In this document: piece by piece, positions 18,168-26,431 of the stretch
Position numbering within the stretch: position 1 is the stretch's first letter
Layout: the number at the start of each line of letters is the position of its first letter
Source of the DNA: Paraburkholderia acidisoli
Lineage (GTDB): Bacteria > Pseudomonadota > Gammaproteobacteria > Burkholderiales > Burkholderiaceae
Length of the DNA: 64,000 nucleotides
Direction: 5' to 3'
Assembly: GCF_009789675.1 (NCBI RefSeq)
Contig: NZ_CP046913.1
Coordinates: 1,364,001 to 1,428,000 of the forward strand
The notes under the pieces: generated by a model
What the model saw: the letters and a program-made list of their open reading frames with translations, nothing else
Databases searched by the model: none
Told to the model about the DNA's origin: nothing
Position numbers and translations under genes: made by a program

Positions 18168-18632
18168 ATGTTCGCACCGAACGATATCCCGTCGCGTTTC
18201 CAGTTGCGGCGCGCCTCCATGGACGACTTCGAGTTCGCCGAAGCGCTCACGCGCAGGAACATGGGCGGCTACTATCAGCGGCATCATCTCGTCTGGCGCG
18301 GCGATCTCTTTCTCGCGAGCTATCGCGAATCCGAAAACTTCATTCTCGAAGCCGATGGTTGCGCGATCGGCGTCTTGCGCGTGACCGAAGAGGGCGACTC
18401 GCTGCATATTCGCGACGTGCAGATCGCCGAAGGCCATCGCGGCAACGGCGCAGGCACCTTCCTGCTGGACATTTCGCACCGCTGGGCCCGCGAGCGCGGG
18501 CTGCGCGAGTTGCAACTGCGCGTATTCGTCGATAACCCGGCGGCGCGGCTCTACCTGCGCAAAGGCTATCGCGTGGCGGGACCGCGGCTCGCGCGGCTCG
18601 GTTCGATCCGGCACATGACGCGGCTCGTTTGA
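18168..18632 (+). CDS. GNAT family N-acetyltransferase
   Basis: A 154-aa acyltransferase fold protein. The acetyl-CoA phosphate-binding motif is HRGNGAG (near residue 92), after the strand LHIRDVQIAEG and before a helix; LYLRKGYRVAG near the end is the usual motif B. Many GNATs have small-molecule or protein amine substrates; nothing here points to one. The ATG at 18168 was chosen because it precedes the first beta strand (SRFQLRRASMDD). It stands alone after the tRNA cluster and faces a convergent AraC-family gene. Confidence 0.85.
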   Translation: MFAPNDIPSRFQLRRASMDDFEFAEALTRRNMGGYYQRHHLVWRGDLFLASYRESENFILEADGCAIGVLRVTEEGDSLHIRDVQIAEGHRGNGAGTFLLDISHRWARERGLRELQLRVFVDNPAARLYLRKGYRVAGPRLARLGSIRHMTRLV

Positions 18633-18668
18633 TGGGCGCTCAAGCCCGGCTCAGGCGTTGGCGATGAA

Positions 18669-19514
18669 CTAGAAGGTCTCGTCGTCGCGATCGTCGTCGT
18701 GGCGATCGTCGGTGCCGCGCGCGATGAAGGCGCGCGGGCTCTGGCCGAACGCGCGGCGGAACATCGCCGAAAACGCGCTCTGGCTTTGATAGCCGAGTTC
18801 CTGCGCGACGATCGCCATCGGCCGCCCCTGATTGAGCAGCGGAATCGCGCGCGCGAGGATCGCCTGCTGGCGCCACTGCGAAAAGCTCACGCCCAGTTCC
18901 TGGCGAAACAGCCGCGCGATCGTGCGCGTGCTCGCGCCCACGTGCGCGGCCCAGTATTCGAGCGAGCCGGGACCGGCTGGATCGGCGATCAAGGCTTCGC
19001 AGAGCGCACGCAGGCGCTTTTCCTCGGGCATGGGCACGGCGAGCGGCAAGGGCGCGGAACGCGTGATCTCGTCGAGCGCGAGCGCGCCCAGCAGGCGTTC
19101 GCGCGCGGGCGCGATGCCGGGCTCGTCGAGCGCGGCGATGGTCTCGCGCAGCAAGCCCGAGACTTCGACGACGCGGCACGCGTCCAGACCCGGCGGTATC
19201 ACCGATTCGTCGACATAGAGCGTGCGCAGAAATGCGTCCTCGACGATCACAACTTCGTGCGTGACGAGCGGCGGCACCCAGATCGCGCGCGAGGGCGGCA
19301 CCATCCACGTGGTGCCGGGCGTCGCCATGCGCAGCACGCCGCGCGACGCGTAAGCGAGTTGCGCCCACGCGTGCGTGTGCAGGGCGATGCGCACGCCGGC
19401 CGCCATTGGCCGCGAGCGCACGCGGATCGGATGCGCGACCGCGGGCTCGAACTCGGGCGGGATGTCGACGAGTTCGGAGTCGGGCGGCGCGGGCGTGAGC
19501 AGTTCATGAGGCAT
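18669..19514 (-). CDS. AraC family transcriptional regulator
   Basis: Has an N-terminal cupin-like sensor domain (RIALHTHAWAQLAYASRGVLRM) and a C-terminal AraC double helix-turn-helix (residues about 185-270: HVGASTRTIARLFRQELG...ELGYQSQSAFSAMFRRAFGQSP). The frame is open to 19661, with other Met codons at 19571 and 19598; I chose the ATG at 19514 (MPHELLTPAP) because the sequence before it is low-complexity, but no ribosome site is decisive. This gives 281 aa, typical for the class. The C-terminus ends in an Asp/Arg/His-rich tail. Its targets are unknown; the divergent neighbour encoding the gamma-glutamylcyclotransferase-like protein is one candidate. Confidence 0.85.
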   Translation of the reverse strand: MPHELLTPAPPDSELVDIPPEFEPAVAHPIRVRSRPMAAGVRIALHTHAWAQLAYASRGVLRMATPGTTWMVPPSRAIWVPPLVTHEVVIVEDAFLRTLYVDESVIPPGLDACRVVEVSGLLRETIAALDEPGIAPARERLLGALALDEITRSAPLPLAVPMPEEKRLRALCEALIADPAGPGSLEYWAAHVGASTRTIARLFRQELGVSFSQWRQQAILARAIPLLNQGRPMAIVAQELGYQSQSAFSAMFRRAFGQSPRAFIARGTDDRHDDDRDDETF

Positions 19515-19706
19515 GGGCGGCGCGAGAGCGTGGAGGCGTGAAAGCGTGAAATGGCGCGTGGAGCGACTCATTGTAGTCGTGCGCGCGATCGCGTTCATGC
19601 GGGCTCGTGCGGCGTGTCGGAACGCGTACGGGCCGATCGAGCGGGCATAATGCCGAAGCATCTACGGTTATCGGCACGGTTACAGGCATCGAGGAGAAAC
19701 AACGCC

Positions 19707-20114
19707 ATGAAATATGTGTTCGTCTACGGCACGCTGCGCGCGGGCGAAATCAACGACATCAATCTCGCCGCGGAACGCCATGCGATCGCGCGTCCGCGTC
19801 ACGTGGGCGTGACGAAGCTCGCGGGCCGGTTGTTCGACTTCGGCACGTATCCGGGCATGATCGTGGCGAGCGCCACCGATGCCAGCACCGTGATCGGCGA
19901 CGTCTACGAAATCGACGACGCGCTGATCGCCGTGCTCGACGAGATCGAGCAGGTGTATCCGGGCGTGGACGGTTTGTTCGTCTCGAAGGAAGTGAGCGTG
20001 GATGTCGCGGGCGAGCGGGTGGCGTGCCTCTACTATCCGGTTGCCCCCGCCGCGGTGGCGGACAAACCCGAGATCCCGGGCGGCGACTGGGTCGCGCATC
20101 GGCGCGCGCGATAA
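19707..20114 (+). CDS. Gamma-glutamylcyclotransferase / AIG2-like family protein
   Basis: A small (135-aa) protein of the gamma-glutamylcyclotransferase-like fold. The signature VYGTLRAG is at residues 5-12 and the conserved acidic residue lies in LDEIEQVYPG. Family members release 5-oxoproline from gamma-glutamyl compounds (YtfP/GGACT types), but bacterial substrates are mostly unknown. The ATG at 19707 is preceded by GAGGAGAAAC, a good ribosome site, which fixes the start although the frame is open upstream. CATAAT at 19646-19651 may be its -10 box. Confidence 0.85.
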   Translation: MKYVFVYGTLRAGEINDINLAAERHAIARPRHVGVTKLAGRLFDFGTYPGMIVASATDASTVIGDVYEIDDALIAVLDEIEQVYPGVDGLFVSKEVSVDVAGERVACLYYPVAPAAVADKPEIPGGDWVAHRRAR

Positions 20115-20153
20115 CGTTCGCGGCTTCGCGCCGCAACGACCCTCATAAGCGAC

Positions 20154-20187
20154 AAGGCCCGGCGGATTCGCATCCGCCGGGCCTTTT
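20154..20187. terminator. Terminator between the gamma-glutamylcyclotransferase gene and aceB
   Basis: AAGGCCCGGCGGAT (20154-20167) pairs with ATCCGCCGGGCCTT around TCGC, followed by a T-run on the + strand. The minus-strand side has only CCTTGTC, so it is weaker for aceB. Confidence 0.85.
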
Positions 20188-20210
20188 TCATGCACGCGGG
20201 TTCAGCGCGA

Positions 20211-21800
20211 TCAGATCTCTTCGTAGAGCGGCAGCGTCAGGAATTCCACGAAATTGTCGGCCGTCGACATCTCCTCGAAGATTTGCGCGGCGCGCTCGTA
20301 CGGCTTCGTGTCGCCGCCCACCACGCCCTTGACCTTGTCGAGTTCCTGCGGGATCAGTTCGCGCACGAGTTCGGCCGTGACCTTGCGGCCGTCGTCGAGC
20401 TTGCCCTTCGGCGTGCGGATCCATTGCCACACCTGCGAGCGCGAGATTTCCGCGGTCGCGGCGTCTTCCATCAGGTTGTGGATCGGCACGCAGCCATTGC
20501 CCGCGAGCCACGAACCGAGATAGTGGATACCCACGTTGATGTTGTTGCGCAGGCCCGTTTCGGTGATCGGCGCTTCGGGACGGAAGTCGAGCAGATCCTT
20601 GGCCGTCACGTTCACGTCGGCGCGTTGCTTGCCAATCTGGTTCGGTTGATCGCCGAGCACCTTCACGAACTCTTCCATCGCGATGGGCACGAGACCCGGA
20701 TGCGCGACCCAGCCGCCGTCGTAACCGTCGCCGGCGTCGCGGGCCTTATCGGAGCGCACGCCGCCCATGGCCTTGTCGTTCGCGGCCGCGTCGTTCTTGA
20801 TCGGAATCAACGCGCTCATGCCGCCGATGGCCGGCGCGTTGCGGCGGTGGCAGGTCTTGAGCAGTTCGAGCGCGTAGGCGCGCATGAACGGCACCGTCAT
20901 CGTGATCTGCGAACGGTCGGCGAGGCAGAAGTCCTTGTCGTTCTTGAACTTCTTGATCGCGGAGAAAATGTAGTCCCAGCGGCCCGCGTTGAGGCCCGAG
21001 CTGTGCTCGCGCAACTCGTACAGGATTTCGTCCATTTCGAACGCGGCAAGGATCGTTTCGACCAGCACCGTCGCGCGGATCGTGCCGCGCGGCACGCCCA
21101 CGGCTTCCTGCGCGGCCACGAAGATGTCGTTCCACAGGCGCGCTTCGAGATGGCTCTCCAGCTTCGGCAGATAGAAGTACGGGCCGCTGCCGCGCGCGAG
21201 CAGTTCCTTCGCGTTGTGGAACAGGTAGAGCGCGAAGTCGAAGATGCCGCCCGACACGCGTTGACCGTCCACCGTCACGTGCTTCTCGTCGAGGTGCCAG
21301 CCGCGCGGACGCACGATCAGCGTCGCGGTCTTGTCGTTGAGCTGGTACGACTTGCCGTTCTGTTCGAGCGAGATCGTGCGGCGCACCGCTTCCTTGAGGT
21401 TGATCTGGCCGACGATCTGGTTTTCCCAGTTCGGCGCGTTCGAGTCCTCGAAGTCCGTCATGTACGAATCCGCGCCCGAATTCAGCGCGTTGATGATCAT
21501 CTTGCGCTCGACCGGGCCGGTGATTTCCACGCGGCGGCATTCGAGATCCTTCGGCAACGGGGCGATCTTCCAGTCGCCTTCGCGGATCGATTTCGTATCG
21601 GCAAGAAAGTCGGGGCGTTCGCCGGCGTCGAGACGCTTCGTGCGTTCGGCGCGCGTCTTCAGCAGTTCCTGGCGACGCGGCTCGAACGTGCGATGCAGCT
21701 TCGCGACGAGTTCGAGCGCTTCGGGCGTGAGGATCGTGTCGAAGCCGGGCTGGTTGTCAGCCGTGATCTGCATGCCTTGCGGCAGTTGCAACGTTGCCAT
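20211..21800 (-). CDS. aceB: Malate synthase A
   Basis: Condenses glyoxylate with acetyl-CoA to malate, the second enzyme of the glyoxylate shunt, in the cytoplasm. The 529-aa length and the segments FEDSNAPNW, RPRGWHLDEKHV and LLKTCHRRNAPAIGGMSA are diagnostic of malate synthase A rather than G. The haloacid dehalogenase gene lies 72 bp upstream on the same strand and may be co-transcribed. Isocitrate lyase, the partner enzyme, is nearby at 24693-26000 but in a separate unit. Confidence 0.97.
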   Translation of the reverse strand: MATLQLPQGMQITADNQPGFDTILTPEALELVAKLHRTFEPRRQELLKTRAERTKRLDAGERPDFLADTKSIREGDWKIAPLPKDLECRRVEITGPVERKMIINALNSGADSYMTDFEDSNAPNWENQIVGQINLKEAVRRTISLEQNGKSYQLNDKTATLIVRPRGWHLDEKHVTVDGQRVSGGIFDFALYLFHNAKELLARGSGPYFYLPKLESHLEARLWNDIFVAAQEAVGVPRGTIRATVLVETILAAFEMDEILYELREHSSGLNAGRWDYIFSAIKKFKNDKDFCLADRSQITMTVPFMRAYALELLKTCHRRNAPAIGGMSALIPIKNDAAANDKAMGGVRSDKARDAGDGYDGGWVAHPGLVPIAMEEFVKVLGDQPNQIGKQRADVNVTAKDLLDFRPEAPITETGLRNNINVGIHYLGSWLAGNGCVPIHNLMEDAATAEISRSQVWQWIRTPKGKLDDGRKVTAELVRELIPQELDKVKGVVGGDTKPYERAAQIFEEMSTADNFVEFLTLPLYEEI

Positions 21801-21872
21801 TTGCTTGCTCCTTGGTCGGTCAGATGATGAATGCGTGGGTCAGTGATAGTCGAGGCGAGCGATCGCGGCCCG

Positions 21873-22685
21873 TCATGCGCCCGGGCTGGGGCGATGACGG
21901 CCGCGCCGTTCGGCCGCGGCGGTTTCGAGAAAAGCGAGCAGGTCGGTCATGCCGCCGCCGGTGCCGTGCGGCGCGACGCCGAGTTCTTCGGCGGGCAGGC
22001 GCTGGCGGTTGATCCAGAACGTGGTGTAGCCGAACCAGCTGGCGCCCGCGGCGTCCCAGCCGTTCGACGAGACGAACACGATGTCGCGCGCGGCGGCGCC
22101 GAACGCGGCCGTGCCGAGCGCGTAGGCGGCCGCGGCGGGCTTGTAGGCGCGCACGGCGTCTACAGAGAGCACGTGATCGAACAGCCCATGCATGCCCGCG
22201 CTCTTCACGGCGATGTCGAGCATCTGCGGATTGCCGTTCGACAGAATGGCGAGGCCGGGCGCGCCGTTCGCGCCAACGCCGCGCGATTCGCGCAGGCGGC
22301 GCAGTGCAGGCAGCACGTCGGGGAACGCGGAGAGGCACGCGTATTCGTCCATCAGGCGCTTTTCGCCCGCGCCCGAGAGCGCGAGATTCAGCCGGCGCGC
22401 GGCATGGCGCAGCGCGTCGAGCGTGATGTCCCAGAACGGGCGATAACGCGCGCCGGCGGTATCGGCAAGCGTGCGCAACTGCGTGTACTCGATCTGCTTC
22501 GTGCGCCAGAGCTGCGAAAGCGCGTCGCCGTGGCCCGGAAACATTTGTTCGGCGGCCGCGACGACCGAGTGCACGTCGAACAGCGTGCCGTAGGCGTCGA
22601 AAATCACGGCGGCCGGAAAGTCCGTGGCCGGCGTGGCGGGGTTCGTCGCGGTCGTGGTTGCGGTGGTTGTCGTTCTGGCCGACAT
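21873..22685 (-). CDS. (S)-2-haloacid dehalogenase type II, HAD superfamily
   Basis: Predicted to hydrolyse 2-halo acids such as chloroacetate to hydroxy acids. The open frame runs much further upstream, but the ATG at 22685 starts MSARTTTTATTTATNPATP, followed directly by the HAD nucleophile motif FDAYGTLFD. All active-site groups known in type II enzymes can be matched: Asp and Thr in DAYGTL, Arg in LWRTKQIEY, SNGN, Lys and Tyr in YKPAAAAY, and the Ser/Asn/Asp set in SSNGWDAAG. 270 aa. It sits just upstream of aceB and divergent from a LysR gene. Related HAD enzymes can have other substrates, so activity is inferred. Confidence 0.88.
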   Translation of the reverse strand: MSARTTTTATTTATNPATPATDFPAAVIFDAYGTLFDVHSVVAAAEQMFPGHGDALSQLWRTKQIEYTQLRTLADTAGARYRPFWDITLDALRHAARRLNLALSGAGEKRLMDEYACLSAFPDVLPALRRLRESRGVGANGAPGLAILSNGNPQMLDIAVKSAGMHGLFDHVLSVDAVRAYKPAAAAYALGTAAFGAAARDIVFVSSNGWDAAGASWFGYTTFWINRQRLPAEELGVAPHGTGGGMTDLLAFLETAAAERRGRHRPSPGA

Positions 22686-22868
22686 AGCCTTGCACTCCGT
22701 ATTCAGAGGTCGAGGACGATTGTATTCATGAGTGATATGACTGAAAAAGCCGCGATTGATCACTTGATCTTTTACTTTTACATACCTAATCTGTCCAGGC
22801 TGCGCCGTTTTCCTGACTTTTTCGTTTGCCCGCTGCCCACCGCATGAGCGGTTTTCCGTGAGACGCCG

Positions 22869-23771
22869 ATGGATCGCTTCAAGCAGATCGAGACGTTCGT
22901 AACCGTGGCTGCCAAAGGCAGTCTCTCCGCCGCCGCACAGGCCGAAGGCGTCGCGCCCGCGATCATCGGCCGGCGGATCGACGCGCTCGAGGAGCGCCTC
23001 GGCGTGAAGTTGCTCGTGCGCACCACGCGCCGTATCACGCTGACCTTCGAGGGCTCGGCGTTTCTCGAGGACTGCCAGCGCGTCATTCACGACATGCAGA
23101 ACGCCGAGGCCAGCGTCTCCGCGGGCGGCGTGAAGGCGAGCGGGCACCTGCGCGTCTCGGCGCCAGCGGGCTTCGGGCGGCGGCACGTCGCGCCGCTCGT
23201 GCCCGACTTCACGGTCGCGCACCCGGACGTGACGATCACGCTCGATCTTTCGGACCGGCTCGTCGATCTCGTCAACGAAGGTTTCGACTGCGCGGTGCGG
23301 CTTGGCGAGTTGCCCGATTCGTCGCTGGTGTCGCTCAAGCTCGGCGAAAACCGCCGCGTGTGCGTGGCGGCGCCGGCCTATTTGTCGCGGCGCGGCGCGC
23401 CCGAAACGCTCGCCGACCTCGCGCGCCACAATTGCCTCGCGTTCGGTGCGAGCGCGAACCAGCAGCGCGGCTGGGCGTTTCAGCAGGACGACAAGGTCGT
23501 GTCGATCCGCGTGGCGGGCACGATGGAATGCTCCGACGGCGCGGTGTTGCACGAATGGTGTCTCGCGGGCCACGGTCTCGCGTGGCGCTCGTGGTGGGAA
23601 GTGGGCGAGGACATCGCGGCGGGCCGCCTCGTGGCCGTGCTGGAAGCGTTCGCGGCGCCACCCATCGGCATTCACGCCGTGTTCCCGCAGCGCCGTCATT
23701 TGCCGCTGCGCGTGCGGCTCTTTCTCGACTTTCTCAAACATACCTACGGTCAACCCGGTTACTGGGGTTAA
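22869..23771 (+). CDS. LysR family transcriptional regulator
   Basis: A 300-aa LysR-type regulator: winged helix-turn-helix at residues 1-60 (FVTVAAKGSLSAAAQAEGVAPAIIG) and a periplasmic-binding-like effector domain from about 90. It is transcribed away from the haloacid dehalogenase-aceB pair across a 183-bp gap, the classical arrangement for a LysR protein controlling its divergent neighbours. I see no clear T-N11-A palindrome, so the operator is unplaced. The effector might be glyoxylate or a related acid; that is guesswork. Confidence 0.9.
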   Translation: MDRFKQIETFVTVAAKGSLSAAAQAEGVAPAIIGRRIDALEERLGVKLLVRTTRRITLTFEGSAFLEDCQRVIHDMQNAEASVSAGGVKASGHLRVSAPAGFGRRHVAPLVPDFTVAHPDVTITLDLSDRLVDLVNEGFDCAVRLGELPDSSLVSLKLGENRRVCVAAPAYLSRRGAPETLADLARHNCLAFGASANQQRGWAFQQDDKVVSIRVAGTMECSDGAVLHEWCLAGHGLAWRSWWEVGEDIAAGRLVAVLEAFAAPPIGIHAVFPQRRHLPLRVRLFLDFLKHTYGQPGYWG

Positions 23772-23942
23772 GGCGCGCAAACGGGGGGCGCCTGGCGGGC
23801 GTTGGCGCCGTGCGCGAGGAGTGCGAGGCCCGCGGCGCGTTCCATCGGCAGGATTTTTTCGCGCACTACAATCGACGTGACAATGCCCGCGCGCGGCCTG
23901 CGCGCCTCGCTTGACCTGCCGCTGCCGCAACCGGAGGGCGCC

Positions 23943-24377
23943 ATGTTCCAGCACATCCTCGTTCCGACCGACGGCTCGGAGCTGTCGAAGAAAGCGATCG
24001 ACGGCGCGATCGATCTCGCGCGCACGGTGGGCGCGCGCATCACGGCGTACGCGTGTTTGCCGCAATATCCGTACTCGCCGTACAGCGACGTGGTGATCGA
24101 GCCGCCCGGCGATTTCCAGACGCGCAGTGAGCGAGAGGCGCGCGCGCATCTGGACGAGGTCGAAACGGCGGCGCGCGCGGCGGGCGTGACGTGCGAGAGC
24201 CGCACCAGCGTGCATCCGGCGCCGTATCTCGGCATTATCGAAGTCGCGGAACAGGGCGGTTGCGACGTGATTTTCATGGCCTCGCACGGGCGGCGCGGGC
24301 TCGGCAGCCTGCTGATCGGCAGCGAAACGCAGCGCGTGCTGACCCATACGAAGATTCCCGTGATCGTCTATCGCTAG
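23943..24377 (+). CDS. Universal stress protein, UspA family
   Basis: A 144-aa single Usp domain. Start MFQHILVPTDGSELSKKAID has the typical Asp of the nucleotide pocket, and the C-terminal MASHGRRGLGSLLIGSETQRVL is the glycine-rich ATP-binding loop, so it is probably of the ATP-binding Usp class. Such proteins help survival during starvation or stress by mechanisms that are not well defined. The ATG at 23943 follows CCGGAGGGC, a good ribosome site; the frame is open upstream but without family sequence. TACAAT at 23867-23872 could be a -10 box. Confidence 0.93.
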   Translation: MFQHILVPTDGSELSKKAIDGAIDLARTVGARITAYACLPQYPYSPYSDVVIEPPGDFQTRSEREARAHLDEVETAARAAGVTCESRTSVHPAPYLGIIEVAEQGGCDVIFMASHGRRGLGSLLIGSETQRVLTHTKIPVIVYR

Positions 24378-24692
24378 ACGGGTGGCACCGTGGCGTGCAC
24401 GGCGAAGCACGAGGCCCGGCGCGTTCGGCGTGTCGCCGCGCGCGCCGCGAGCCGGATCGTGTCCGGTCCCGCGTGGCCTGTGGCTCTTTTTGATGTGTGC
24501 TACCGCTCCCTTGAACCGCAAGGCCGCGCCGGCTTCGGCACGGCCCTGTCGCCACGGTGCGACGCGCGGGCAAAACGGCGGCAACCAGCGCGCCCCGCCA
24601 AGGACACACGTACCGGCCGCCGCCGTTTTCTCGCTACGTCGCGCTGCCTCACGCGCGAAGCGCAGCCTTCCGTGGCAATCCTGCCGGCGGCG
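24378..24692. other. Gene-free convergent stretch between the usp gene and aceA
   Basis: This is 315 bp between two converging genes. The only structure I see is an 11-bp perfect inverted repeat, AAAACGGCGGC (24572-24582) with GCCGCCGTTTT (24619-24629), with a 36-base loop. It might act as a terminator for either side, but the large loop makes this uncertain. Confidence 0.4.
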
Positions 24693-26000
<1,308 letters not shown>

Positions 26001-26123
26001 GGTGAGCTCCTTCGTTTGCCTGATAAGTGAATCGCTGATCGGTACGTCTGAATCGGTGACTTCGCGCAAGCGGTTCGCCTTCAGGGTCTCGTTCCGGGAC
26101 GTTTCGGGCGTTTCGTTTCGCGA

Positions 26124-26139
26124 ACTCTTATATAAGAGT
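26124..26139. promoter_or_regulatory. 16-bp perfect palindrome, candidate operator of aceA
   Basis: ACTCTTATATAAGAGT reads the same on both strands and lies 124 bp upstream of the aceA start. The size and symmetry suit a dimeric regulator of GntR or similar type. The regulator is not identified. Confidence 0.55.
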
Positions 26140-26337
26140 CTAGGCAAATCGATGAAGCGGCGCGAGGCGCGCACTGAGCTTTTTCTATCTTATTTTATCG
26201 TTATGAATCAATGAATTGTCGATTATATTTCGAGATGTGAAACGGAATTTTCCATGCTGCAATCGCGCGTGTTGTGCCACGCAGCACGATTTTTTACGAA
26301 GCAAAAATTTTTTTCGTATCGTGAAATGCAGGCGGAA

Positions 26338-26375
26338 ATAAAAAAGACCGGTGACAGAGCACCGGTCTTTTTCTT
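26338..26375. terminator. Terminator of the rhlE-like gene
   Basis: AAAGACCGGTG and CACCGGTCTTT form a 10-bp stem around ACAGAG. T-runs flank it on either strand; on the minus strand it lies 57 bp after the helicase stop. Confidence 0.88.
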
Positions 26376-26431
26376 GCCGATCGCCACGGCGAAGCGTCTT
26401 GACGCCTCGCCGTGCGCTATCCACAGGCGAT

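Larger units (their letters stand above)
26001..26431. other. AT-rich region between aceA and the rhlE-like gene
   Basis: This is 431 bp containing the aceA upstream region (with the 16-bp palindrome) and the end of the helicase transcript. From about 26170 to 26340 the DNA is much richer in A and T than the flanking genes. It also contains an imperfect stem: CACGAT and ACGAA (26285-26300) pair with TTCGT and ATCGTG (26313-26323). No protein gene is supported; a small RNA is possible but unproven. Confidence 0.5.

Noticed and set aside
22686-24584. Extension of the haloacid dehalogenase frame to 24584 as a fused protein
   Set aside because: The extension is antisense to the LysR and universal stress protein genes, has no domain features, and the HAD domain starts normally at 22685.
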